In this document: positions 35,206 to 45,662 of the stretch, in pieces
Numbering within the stretch: position 1 is the first letter of the stretch
Layout of the letters: the number at the start of each line of letters is the position of its first letter
Source: Silene latifolia
Lineage: Eukaryota; Streptophyta; Magnoliopsida; Caryophyllales; Caryophyllaceae
Reading direction: 5' to 3'
DNA: 64,000 nucleotides
Assembly: GCF_048544455.1 (NCBI RefSeq)
Contig: NC_133537.1
Location: 69,907,634 to 69,971,633 of the forward strand
Program-made: the position numbers and the translations under genes
Notes under the pieces: generated by a model
Seen by the model: only the letters and a program-made list of their open reading frames with translations
What the model was told of the DNA's origin: nothing
The model's database searches: none

Positions 35206-36070
35206 CCATCCCAACTTTCAATCTCAATTATCATACCATCAACGTTCAACTTTCAATTCTCAACTATCACAATTTTCAACCTTCCGACCTCAATTAACAT
35301 CCCTTCCACAACCAATACCTCTATACTGGGGGCTCCTTATTGTCGCCCAGTCTCTCTTTTACCAAAAGTCCAGAGTCATCTTCTCATCCTGGGGGCTTCT
35401 CTTCCGAGATGCCACCCTTCCTTTATTCCTCTCTCATTTGAGTCTAGCTAGTGCTCGGTCCAGGCGATGATAAGGTCTTAGATCGATTCTCCAAGTCATC
35501 GTGCCTCAAGAGGCGTCTCTTTTACAGCAAACGGTGGTGAAAGAAGTCCAAGTAGACAGATGATCCATGGCTCATGCCTGGCCTATATATGCCTTCATCA
35601 TTCTTGCAATTCTTCTACCTTTGGAATTTATACGCGTTGTCACCCGTACTTGGCTAGGGGTTGCGCATGCTTAAGCAAAGTCTGTCAAAGTCATCCATGT
35701 GTCGCGTCAAATCTAAGTTAGTGTCGCATCAGTCCAACCTAAGTCTACATTTCGCGTCACGTCTGTATGAGGTTTGTGTCATGTCAAGCCATATGTCTAA
35801 AGCCCATTGAATATGCATATCACATTACAAACGACAAACTTCTTTGAACAAGTTTTAAACGACTTTTAAAAAGAAACGCCTTTTGCAAAACCTATGTGTT
35901 TCCTCATTCGAGGTCCATGTGATAATTGCTTACGTGCATATGTGTTTATGTTCTATTTGCATATTAGATTGCATTCTTGTGTGGCTAATATCCATGCAGG
36001 TAAGTATCAGAAGCAGTGCTCGCTCCGACTAGGGGCTTCACCCAAGTCTTCATTCTCCCCAGCGTAGCAG

Positions 36071-36317
36071 TATTTTGCAGTATTGCTCACTCAAGATTTC
36101 TTCCATGACGATCAAGATGTTCCTAGTCGTCAAAATATTTGTCCCAATAAGAGTGATATTTTGCAAAGTATTGCTCACTCAAGATTTCTTCCATGGCGAT
36201 CTAGATGTTCCTAATCGTCAGTATATTCCCCAACAAGAGTTCGCTTGAGACCGACGCAAGCAGATTCAACCTCAAGTTTTTGCCAGAGTTCGCTTGAGAC
36301 CGACGCAAGCAGATTCC
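36071..36317 (+). repeat. Tandem repeats of 86 and 49 bp in the tail of C
   Basis: Two 86-bp units starting TATTTTGCA at 36071 and 36157 (with TTGCTCACTCAAGATTTCTT). They are followed by two copies of AGAGTTCGCTTGAGACCGAC starting at 36236 and 36285. Confidence 0.8.
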
Positions 36318-36665
36318 CCAGCAGTTTCTACCGACGTCCTGCTACCCTCAATATTATTGTTTCCTCGTAGAGTTCGACAAAGGTGTCGTTCTCCGAAAGT
36401 TCCCAAACCAGAGCACTCCTTCCTTAGGTTCATAAACCCATAAAATCCTTTTGGAGTTCTCATACCTCAGAAAGCTTAACGCACGTGTTTAAAATAAGAA
36501 TTAGTAACCCAGTAGTTCCTAAACTTAACCCCAGGATCCCGATTCCTCTTAGGTTCACAAGCCTTTAAGTTCCCATACCAGCCGTCCTTTTAGGTTCGTA
36601 CACCCAGGTTCACACACCTAGCTTCTTTTAGGTTCCCAAACTCCCTAGAGTTCATACACTTCTAC

Positions 36666-36767
36666 CCTTAGGATCATATTCCTTTAGGATCACCTTATAG
36701 CCTTTAGGATCATATTCCTTTAGGATCACCTTTTTTCTTTAGGATCATATTCCTTTAGGATCACCTT
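36666..36767 (+). repeat. About 35-bp tandem repeat in the tail of C
   Basis: Three copies of a unit containing TTAGGATCATATTCCTTTAG and GATCACCTT, at about 36667, 36702 and 36738. Confidence 0.8.
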
Positions 36768-37178
36768 CAATAGAGTTCCTATCCCCAGCCTTCGGTTTAC
36801 CCCTTAAGTTGAACTTACTTTAGGCCTCCTTCCCGACGATGCTTTCCTTTAGGGCCCCATACCCTAGCACAATCCTTATATATCCTTTAGGTCTTACCCT
36901 TAGCTCCTACGCTTACCCTTAGCTCCTACACAACTCCGGAAGCATCTCGAGAAAGAAGTCTCAGGTATGGTCTCTTCTTATGGCTGGCGAGCCTCCTTAC
37001 GTAGTCTAATGGACTTTAAACGACCCTCCCTAAGTCGACATAACTCTAAAATGTTCCCCGACGACAGGTCCTTGGTTCAGACCCCTTGAGCCGCCTAGCG
37101 TCGCCATAGTCGTCAAGTTGTAATCTTCGATTGACCTGATGGCTATACTTTGACTTTCGCCTTGTCCAAGCCTCAGTC

Positions 37179-37191
37179 AAAGTGGGGGCTC
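37179..37191 (+). other. Polypurine tract of element C
   Basis: AAAGTGGGGGCTC directly before the 3' LTR. The tail of D has the similar AACTGGGGGCT at 40583. Confidence 0.75.
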
Positions 37192-39794
37192 TGTAGACAC
37201 CTCGTTTCTGCACCTCCCGCAAACCACCCGGTGATGATTGGGCCGCATGTTTGGTACGCGGAACGATTTGTGACAGTTCGTAAGTTTATCCTCAAGTGAT
37301 CGCTCAAACATTAATATCTACCTCATAATTGTCATCTACGTGCCGATACGGTCGTTTTGGCAGTAATTAGAGTACATTTGGAGTCCGGGTCAAAAACCGT
37401 CTTCATTTCCATAAACCGTCAAATCCCGAGTCAAAGCAACGTGATTGTCTACCTAAGGTTAGGATGTCATAAAATGTTGAGATTATATCTCATTTTGAGT
37501 CACATGTCACTTCATTAGGCTAAACTAAAAGTTTACATTACAAAATGTGCATTTCATTTAGCTAAAATGACAACCCGACCTTTAGGCCCATTTTACGAGG
37601 TCATAACGAGTTTTTTGGGTCAGGCCTATTTCACAGAAAGTTCTAGATCTCTTTCTTAGCTTTCCAACGCCACCGAAATCACCTTAATCCGAGTCTTGTA
37701 GAGAAAGTTATGCCTAAAATACGACAGGCTGTCAAACGCGTTTTCTACGCGGAGGAACCTACCGGGAAAGGACGCGGAGGGTCGCGCCTCTTCCAAGGGA
37801 CGCAGTGCCTGCTGCGCCTTTTTCCAGGGCTTTCTTTTTGTCCAAGTTTCCGTGTTTTAACCTAAGTCGGTTATTTCCGGATCTTTCCTTCCGTGTCCTA
37901 GTCTTACCATAATTCCGTCGTGTGATTAGTATAAATAGGGAGCTTCGTTCCTCATATTTCTCACGCGAGTGTCCGCCCTTCTCTTCTCCCTTTGCATTCT
38001 AGACTTCGTTCTTACTAATTGGCGCCTACGTGCTTGGACTTCCGACCACGTAAGCTCGGATCTTTCCGGTACCGACCTCTCCGTTGCATGACCGACCAAT
38101 TTGACCACTACACTCAATCAATCTAATTAATCAACTTGTTAAATCGTTTTCCTCTTACGAGGGCACTCTTTCCTTGCATTCGCGTCGAGCATTCACTAAT
38201 CGATCTTCTTAGTTCTTCTCGTTCCGTCAACATGTAAGTCTGAGGGTGTATTAATCTCTCTTTTATTTATTGTATTTTTAATTATTGCATAACAATTGTA
38301 AGGTTTATGTCGAAAGCATCTCATTAAAACCGATTTCTAAAACCGTCTTTAAAACCTTTTTTTGCGGATTTCCAGTAGACAGACGTCGAGAAAAGACGCA
38401 GCAACCGCTGCGCCTCTTCGAAGGAGCGCAGCACCTGCTGCGCCTCTTCGTGAGGCTGCCGCAGTTCCTGCTTCTTTTCTTCTTCCTCCGTCCTCTGTAA
38501 TTCGTATCAAATTAATTTCTTTTGTTTTGTTAGTCTGTTAATTCGTTCACTTGATAGTTTGATAATTCATATGTATATTAACCATCGCCATTAACATGTT
38601 TAAATCGTCATAAATCCGACTCAAATCCCTAATAATCCATATTTACGGGTTTTCGTCATTAAATTCAAACCCGGATTTTAGAGATTCAATTTAACCATGT
38701 TGAGTTTCTGGGATTCATTGTTGATATATTTTCACCTGTTTAGTCATTAATTCGTCGTCGTTCATCATGTTTAGTTAATAATTCGTTTAGTTAGTTAGTT
38801 TAATTAATCATTCATTAACATCGACCCTTCACATAATTAATCCGTCTTATTTCCGTCTCATCCATGTTTTACTGTTTTATGACCTCAATCATATGTAAAT
38901 AATTCATTAATCACTTTCATCCGAGTCTAATATCGTAATCAATCCCTTAAATTAACAAATAACATTAACGATTTGCGATTCCGCTTACAGCTGGGAACTC
39001 ACCCTTGGAACAGACGCAAGAATCGATGCGCCTCTTCCAAAGGGCGCAGTCTTTCTGCGCGCTGTTCTGTGGTGAATTCGTCCGAACTCCTTTTTTCGCC
39101 TTGACCTCGTTTAAATTAGCTACGTATTAACTAACTATTAATCGTATTATCACCTTCCGACTTGTTCGTATTTCTTTGTTTTATCCTTTTGTTCCATTTT
39201 CTCAAATTATCCGTTTTAGCGGTATTTTCGACATAAATCGCCTGTTCCATTGTAATTAATGTAATTTTCTTTATTGTGATTTATTATTATTGTATTTTGT
39301 ATCATTTGTATGTTTCTCACATGTAAATCGACCTTAAATCCCAACTTCGACATTAATTGTTTGCTAATTACATGTCAACCGACTTAGTCTAATTCTCACA
39401 TGCTAGGATTAAAACTTGGATGTTGCATTGCATGCATATAGCCGACGGTATATCAAGTACGAATAACTTCCCTAATCATTAGTAGAGGCCGCTATCGAGG
39501 CGGGCGGGATTAGGTGTTCGATCAAAAGAGCTTCCTAATACGTACCCTCACCCCTTACTCCAGATCTCCGTGAGCACCCGTGTTCATTGGCCTCCACGAG
39601 AGTCATTCTAGACATAGAATGCTAAGGGTAACGATTGCTTAGTGTTCATGTCACTACTTTGTGTCTTGACATGACACGAGGTATTCGAACGGTTCCAATT
39701 TCCCATAAAAATTGGTGGCGACTCCATACAAAATGCAAACGCTTGTTTTCGAGCCCCTTCACCAAGCGCCCCCGTGGGCGGCCCGCTGTCCACA
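37192..39794 (+). repeat. 3' LTR of element C
   Basis: Pairs with 28342-30952. It ends CTGTCCACA and is followed by flank TATGT. A TATA box is at 37930-37937. Differences from the 5' LTR are concentrated in the GC-rich modules near 37746-37790, 38425-38470 and 38976-39090. Confidence 0.95.
37930..37937 (+). promoter_or_regulatory. TATA box in 3' LTR of C
   Basis: TATAAATA, same context as at 29085. In this LTR it could fire into the downstream tail of D. Confidence 0.6.
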
Positions 39795-40388
39795 TATGTC
39801 AGTCGAAATTCCGAAAATTTTTCGCTTTTTCGCAATTTGCCGGCAAAAATCAAAATCGAGAATTGATAACACGACGTCAATTTTCCTCAAAATTCAAGCA
39901 CTCACAAATTCGAGTCTTGACCTCAAAAATCAAAAATCAAATATACTCGCAAAAATCCTTTTCTAAAATTCTTTCCTGACGGTTTGAGTTTGAATTTTTC
40001 GAGTCAATTTCAATAATTTCGATGCAATTTAATTCACGACACGAGTTAATTGCTCAAATTTTCAAATCAATTTCTTTTTGAATTCCGAACGTGACGACTT
40101 GTCACGGAATTTTCAAATGTCATTTCAAAATCTCAAATTTTAACTTCAAGTCATCTTGGTTAACTTTTGTTTTTCAATCAAATGCTTTTACGTGTTTGCG
40201 TTTATGCGTATGTGTTATTTGTTGCCTGTTTTCTACACTAACGACGCAGGAACTGGTGCAAAGCAAAAGGAGAATCAACAGCCGACAGCGCTCCTCCTAA
40301 ACACAACACAAAAAGCCAAAAATCACAAAATGAACCACAATCCAAAAACACATATATACAAACCGCCTTACGCAAAATACATCGACAA
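39795..40388 (+). other. 3' noncoding tail of element D, resumed after C
   Basis: AT-rich sequence with many AAATTTTC-like runs and no supported gene. It carries on the tail of D from 28341. Confidence 0.55.
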
Positions 40389-40578
40389 ACGTCTATCATG
40401 CAGACACTGGCCTAAAACAAACGTCTATCATACAGACACTGGCCTAAAACAAACGTCTATCATGCAGACACTGGCCTAAAACAAACGTCTATCATACAGA
40501 CACTGGCCTAAAACAAACGTCTATCATACAGACACTGGCCTAAAACAAACGTCTATCATACAGACACTGGCCTAAGAC
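40389..40578 (+). repeat. 32-bp tandem repeat in the 3' tail of D
   Basis: About six head-to-tail copies of a unit containing CGTCTATCATACAGACACTG and GCCTAAAACAAA, with a T/G alternation at one position. CGTCTATCAT and ACAGACACTGG are present in every copy. It lies just before the polypurine tract. Tandem repeats at this place are known from Tat/Ogre elements and are thought to seed satellite DNA. Confidence 0.88.
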
Positions 40579-40582
40579 AACG

Positions 40583-40592
40583 AACTGGGGGC
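40583..40592 (+). other. Probable polypurine tract of element D
   Basis: AACTGGGGGC, close to the tract of C (AAAGTGGGGGCTC). An LTR starting TGTAG would be expected directly after it, but the sequence goes on CTATCCGCC. Confidence 0.5.
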
Positions 40593-40594
40593 TA

Positions 40595-41287
40595 TCCGCC
40601 ACCTACCGAACTAAGCACTCCCTACCCTTCCGATCAGAAAAGAAAGGGAGAAACATGGGAAACAAAGCAGTAACTGCGAAAGCAGAGGAGGTTACCATGA
40701 CGATAAACCCCCGCTCCTGCTCCACGACAAAAAAGAGGACAGTGTCTTGCAGACTTCGGATAATGAGGAGGCTCAGAACCATGATGCGATGCACCATTCC
40801 GATACTGAACCCCACTCATCAGCCACCCTGTCTATGAGCCACAACGAAAAGGACAAGCTGGCCATATCAGCCGCCTCTCCTCCTCTACGAAAGCATCCTC
40901 CACCACCGCCTTGAATACGGCAGCCTCCTCGGCTGCTACAGCCCCTCCAGGATCGACTCCCTCCTCCAAAGCCTCAATGACGGACCCCATAGGTCCCAGA
41001 CGATACCCTGCTATCAAAAAAGCAACAACAAAAAACGTCAGCCGGAATTTCGGCATTACGACGGCATGAAATGGATAAATCCAAAAACAAAAAACAACTT
41101 GCAATACAAAAACAAGGGCAATCCCGCCCAAAATCCAACCAAACAAAACCATTCACAAAAAAAGCACAAAAACAAGGGCAATCCCGCCCAAGTAAGCCTA
41201 GCCACCTTTGCCACCGTTGCCTGGTGGTTTTGTGGTGGTTTCCTGGTCGTGGCGTGGTGTTGGAGAAGCAAAACAGGTTGTCCATTG
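40595..41287. other. Unassigned block right of element D
   Basis: About 0.7 kb that matches none of the other elements by eye. It contains two copies of ACAAGGGCAATCCCGCCCAA (near 41112 and 41173). On the minus strand 40832-41152 has an open stretch with a hydrophobic start and GSVIEALEEGVDPGGAVAAE, which looks protein-like but which I do not recognise. It may be part of the truncated element G or of another lost element. Confidence 0.35.
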
Positions 41288-42393
41288 TAACCCCGAGCTT
41301 ACAACCCCTAGCCACCAGGGTGACACACAAGCACAGCCAAGTTTGAAATTTAGAGAATAAAAAAACACAAAGTCACGTCCCCGATCGGGGTGGTGGTGGC
41401 CCCGATCGGAGTGGCAGCCGCTAGGTCAGATTCACGTGACTGTTGGTCTGCTTTGTTCAAATGCTATAAATTGCAGCAGCTCCGTCATTTCGAGGGAGAT
41501 ATTTCTGCCGTCTGCCGTCTGCCGTCATTTAGCTTTTAGCTTAGTTTAGGTTTACAATTAAAAAATCTACATTATTATAATACTTCGTACGTAGTTCGTT
41601 TCAATTATTTTACATTTCCGATTCGGTTTTAATCTAAACATTCCGTTCTTCCAATTTCTCGCTCTCTTGTTCCATTTCTTTTGGTATTGTTCTTTTCCTC
41701 TTTTTCCTTTATCAATTTCATTATCTTATCTTCATATTTGTTATTATGTCATTATTTACACTTATGTTTGTCAATTGTTTACATTTTATAATGTTTGAGT
41801 AGATTAATATTCTAGGGTGAAGGGGGTTAACATGTTTAATTAGCGTTTTATATTATTTGAATCGGGTTTGTATTGTCATTGTAATTGTCTATATTCTTTG
41901 CTTGATTTAATTTATAAACTATGTATTGCGGCCACAATCATTTGTTTATACTCGTTAATTTCCGACTTAAAATCGAGAGGTGGGAAGGGAATTAGACAAA
42001 GGAATAATAGTAAAGCGACCTAGTAAGGGCGAGAGCCTCTAGAACCCGTTTTATTGTCGGCAATAAACCGAGAGGCATGTGCCATTGACTTAGACAATTA
42101 CCGAATTCACTATACCCGTATTCGACAATATTCCTATGCTAATTTACATGTGAAAGCCCGTCCCCTAGATTTTCCTTTTTATTGTTATTTATTATTTTGT
42201 CTATCGCCTTAATTTATAAACCAAATCTCAAATCAATCGTATCGACCTAGATAAAATTCGACCCATGACAACTAATTAACAACTCCCGTCTCCCCGAGAT
42301 CGACCCCTACTTCCCTAACTACATTAATTTGTTTGTTAGTCAAGCCTAGGGTAAAAATATTATCTTTGTTTAGGGTACGCGACAACCCTATCA
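41288..42393 (+). repeat. LTR G, plus strand, of a truncated Athila-like element
   Basis: The right end is well defined: CCCTATCA, five spacer bases, then a primer site. The left end is uncertain; TGTAACCCCGAGC at 41288 is my best guess. It holds a palindrome CCCCGATCGGGG near 41380 (repeated as CCCCGATCGG), a TATA box CTATAAATTG at 41464, a triplet CTGCCGT run near 41507 and a U5-like pyrimidine-rich part. No gag or second LTR follows. Confidence 0.6.
41465..41470 (+). promoter_or_regulatory. TATA box of LTR G
   Basis: GCTATAAATTGCAG, plus strand, about 930 bases before the LTR end. Confidence 0.45.
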
Positions 42394-42398
42394 AATTT

Positions 42399-42416
42399 TG
42401 GCGTCGTTGCCGGGGA
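42399..42416 (+). other. Primer binding site of truncated element G
   Basis: TGGCGTCGTTGCCGGGGA, one base different from the site of element B, on the opposite strand. Leader-like sequence follows for about 50 bases, then the spacer of B begins. Confidence 0.7.
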
Positions 42417-42465
42417 GCACGGTTTTGTTTGCTAATTAGTTGTTGAATTTTATCTAAACAGAAGG

Positions 42466-42942
42466 TGTGTTTTGCCGGTCTGCCGGCTGAGCATACACCC
42501 TTTTTTAAATTTCTCAAAATTTTCCCTCAAGTTTCAAATGTTCTCGCTACCGGTGGACGGACCGGCTGCCGGTCCACCGGTAGAACACATCTTCAAGCTT
42601 AATTCTATACATTTTGACCATTGACCTGTGTGTCCTGCCGGCTGCCGGCCTACCGGAACACACCTCCACTCATTTACTCAACTTCCACCAAAGCAACTCA
42701 ACTCTTGATGTGTGTCCTGCCGGTCAGCCGGCTGCCGGCCTACCGGCAGAACACACTCCTTGTTCTGCGTTCTCCACATTTGCAAGTTAAAATCTCATAT
42801 AGTGTGCTCCCTGCCGGTGGGCCGGTTGTCGGCCTACCGGCAGAACACACTCCCAGGTTCATTTTCCCAGTTTTGCTTCAAAATTAATTTGTGCTCGCTA
42901 CCGGTAGGGGTACCGGCTGCCGGCCTACCGGCAGAGCACACC
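42466..42942. repeat. Palindromic modules in the spacer of element B
   Basis: Six GC-rich modules (near 42466, 42545, 42630, 42710, 42807 and 42893) with CTGCCGGT...CCGGCTGCCGGCC and ACCGGCAGAACACA. Same module as in the spacer of A and the LTRs of B. The spacer up to the integrase (42943-43233) has no gene. It includes ATCATGTCGGG within TTTTCCACTATCAA.CGACGC, as in A near 5960. Confidence 0.8.
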
Positions 42943-43233
42943 ACTCGCTCAATTTCATCAATTTTCCAACATGTTTAAGTTTTCACTAACTTGAAAATCG
43001 AACTTTTCATTTGGCCTCGGTAATCTTGTTTTCCACTATCAAGCCGACGCATCATGTCGGGATTTTGGGCCGAATGAAAATTAGACTTGTTTTCCTCAAT
43101 ATTGAGCTCCGTCACCAATCCAAAATCGACAAAAGATGTTCCCCAAGTCTCTCATTAACTACCTAAAATGCATGATATTTACAAATGGTGGTTGTTGAGG
43201 GACTCCACCAAACCAAATCACTGTTCAAAAATT

Positions 43234-44600
43234 TCAATTTGTCTCCCCCTCGGGAAGGGGTTCCCCGAGGTAGAGCACCTCAATCGGCCCTTTGTTGTCA
43301 CCCGCATAATAACGCTTGATGCGTTGACCATTGACCCTAAAGGTTCCCCCATTCCTCACTCCAAAAGTCCAAAGCTCAAAGGCACCATAAGGAAATATTT
43401 GCATCACCTTGAAGGGTCCCGACCACCTCGATTTAAGCTTGCCCGGGAACGCCTTAACTTTGGAGTTGAAAAGGAGAACAAGGTCTCCCACACTAATATC
43501 TTTCTTTATGATCTTGCCATCATGCCATTTCTTTGTTTGGTCCTTATAGATATTGGAACTCTGATAAGCTTTCAACCTCAATTCTTCAAGCTCATTCATT
43601 TGGAGAAATCGGATCTCTCCGGCGGCATCAAAGTCAAAATTCATTTCTTTGAGAGCCCACCAAGCCTTGTGTTCTAGCTCAACGGGCAAGTGACATGCCT
43701 TGCCATACACAAGCTTGTAGGGCGTTGTGCCAAGAGGTGTCTTGTATGCGGTTCTCAATGCCCATAACACATCCGGAAGCTTTTGTGACCAATCCTTCCG
43801 GCTCTTATTTGTCACTTTCTCCAATATGGCCTTGATTTGGCGGTTAGAAACCTCCACTTGCCCACTAGTTTGAGGGTGGTAGGCAAGGGCGGTTTTATGC
43901 CGCACTCCATGTGATTCAAGTAGAGCTTTGAAAGTACTTTTGCGAAAATGGGATCCACCATCACTTATAACCACTCTTGGTGTCCCGAACCTTGGAAAGA
44001 TTGTTCCTTTGAAAAGTATCATCACAACTTTGCTATCATTGGTGGGAGAGGCCACCGCTTTAATCCATTTGGACACGTAGTCCACCGCTACCAAGATGTA
44101 TTCATTCCCGCAAGAGTTGGGAAACGGTCCCATGAATTCTATCCCCCAACAATCAAAGAGCTCAATTTCCAATATGTTGGTAAGGGGCATCTCATTCCTT
44201 TTTCCAATATTCCCAACCCTTTGGCATGCATCACACGATTTCACCAAATAATGGATGTCTTTAAACATGGAGGGCCAATAGAATCCCTCTTGGAGGATCT
44301 TGGCAATAGTTCTTGAGGTTGCCAAATATCCCCCATAAGCGGAATTGTGAACTCGGTCAACGATCTCCAAGCCCTCCTCTCTAGAAACACATCTTCGGCA
44401 CATTCCATCCCCACACTTGCGAAACAAGTGGGGGTCATTCCAAAAGTACCTCCTTGCATCATGTCTCAACTTTCTCCTTTCCCTTGGTTCGAAGTCATCC
44501 GGAATGAAACCATTCACAAGGTAATTTGCAAGATCCGCAAACCAAGGGGTCTTGGTGATAACTTCCATGAGGCCATCATCCCTTAGCCACTCATTGATAA
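43234..44600 (-). pseudogene. Integrase of element B
   Basis: Open over 444 residues. N-terminal zinc-binding part with HNSAYGGY and [11 protein letters not shown], catalytic core, and a C-terminal part GDLVLLFNSKVK ... KRYYAGDNKGPIEVLYLGE. Two catalytic acids are present (VISDGGSHF and GQVEVSNRQ), but the first is changed: the motif reads WGIEFMGPF, with GAA at 44137-44139, where this family (and element A) has aspartate. A frame break separates it from RNase H near 44600. The change probably inactivates strand transfer. Confidence 0.88.
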
Positions 44601-44601
44601 G

Positions 44602-45662
44602 TCAACCCTTGTCTTGTATCCCATGATCCTCAATGGTCAATCTTGATAAATGGTCAGCCACAACATTTTCCGACCCGGCCTCATCCTTAATCTCCAAATC
44701 GAGTTCTTGGAGTAGTAACACCCACCTCAAGAGTCGGGGCTTTACATCTTTCTTCACCATTAATTGTCTCAAGGCGATGTGATCGGAGTAAACCACCACC
44801 TTAGACCCAACTAGATATTGCCGAAACTTTTCAACGGCATGCACAATTGCCAACACCTCCTTTTCGGTCGTAGAATAGCCACATTGTGTTTGGTCAAGGG
44901 TCTTGCTTGTGTAATAGATGACGTGATGCTTCTTGTCAACCACTTCCCCAAGGACCGCACCAACCGCAAAGTCCGATGCATCGCACATGATCTCGAAAGG
45001 GAGGTTCCAATCCGGGGCCCGGATTATTGGAGCCGTGACCAATGCTTCCTTTAACCTATTGAAAGACTCAAGACAAGGTGCATCAAATACAAAAGGGGCA
45101 TCTTTGAGGAGTAATGAAGTCAATGGCTTTGCTATCTTTGAAAAATCTTTTATGAAACGCCTATAGAATCCGGCGTGGCCTAGAAAACTCCTCACTCCCT
45201 TCACATTCGAAGGCGGTGACAAGTTTTCTATCACGGCAACCTAAGCACCATCAACCTCAATACCCCTTCTAGAGATAATGTGACTGAGTACAACCCCCTC
45301 CTCTACCATAAAATGGCATTTTTCCTAATTTAGGACAAGGTTGTGCTCTTCACATCTCTTCAACACATTCGTCAAATTGTCAAGACCATGATCAAAGGAG
45401 TCTTCATGGACACTAAAGTCATCCATGAAAACGTCCATGCTTTTCTCAAGATAGTCCGAAAAGATGGCCATCATGCACCTTTAAAAGGTGTCGGGTGCAT
45501 TACACAACCTGAATGGCATTCTACGATATGCATAGACTCCTATGGGACATGTGAAGGTTGTTTTATCTTGCTCCTCCGGGTGAATGGGGATTTGGAAGAA
45601 CTCGGAGTAACCATCTAGAAAGCAATAATATGCATGACCCGCAAGTCTCTCGAGCATTTAGT
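44602..45662 (-). pseudogene. RT (C-terminal half) and RNase H of element B
   Basis: The RT catalytic box is seen as VFMDDFSVH near 45420 in a broken stretch. From 45234 the frame is open: [17 protein letters not shown], then RNase H with [34 protein letters not shown] and [11 protein letters not shown], which keep the acidic residues of the family. It ends with [11 protein letters not shown], the link to integrase. Confidence 0.85.

Larger units (their letters stand above)
33615..37191 (+). other. 3' noncoding region of element C
   Basis: 3.6 kb without a supported gene, in the place of pol and 3' noncoding sequence. It contains the duplicated GGTGGATACGTAGGCAGT block (35037-35205), two sets of tandem repeats (36071-36317 and 36666-36767) and a polypurine tract at the end. 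No antisense gene like that of D is seen. Confidence 0.7.
28342..39794 (+). mobile_element. Element C: gag-only Tat-related LTR retrotransposon (TR-GAG-like), non-autonomous
   Basis: Two LTRs of 2611 and 2603 bp, TG...CA ends, flanks CATGT and TATGT (one mismatch), a primer site and a polypurine tract define a complete 11.5-kb element. It has one gene (32220-33614), similar to the gag of D, and no trace of protease, RT, RNase H or integrase. Plant elements with LTRs and only gag have been described as TR-GAG. The near-identical LTRs and innermost position make it the youngest insertion of the nest. It must borrow pol proteins, most plausibly from D-like elements. Confidence 0.9.
14842..40594 (+). 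mobile_element. Element D: autonomous Tat-type Ty3/gypsy retrotransposon, 3' LTR missing
   Basis: On the plus strand: 5' LTR (14842-17292), primer site (17296-17313), leader with 61-bp tandem repeats, gag, protease, RT, first RNase H, second RNase H, integrase, a gene on the opposite strand (26455-27912), a 3' noncoding tail with a tandem repeat (40389-40578) and a polypurine tract near 40583. The dual RNase H and the antisense gene are typical of the Tat/Ogre/Retand group. After the purine run no LTR follows; the sequence changes to unassigned DNA, so the right end was lost by deletion or recombination. Element C interrupts its tail. Confidence 0.85.

Noticed and set aside
40389..40578. CRISPR-like array
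   Set aside because: Units are directly joined 32-bp tandem repeats with no unique spacers, in plant retrotransposon DNA.
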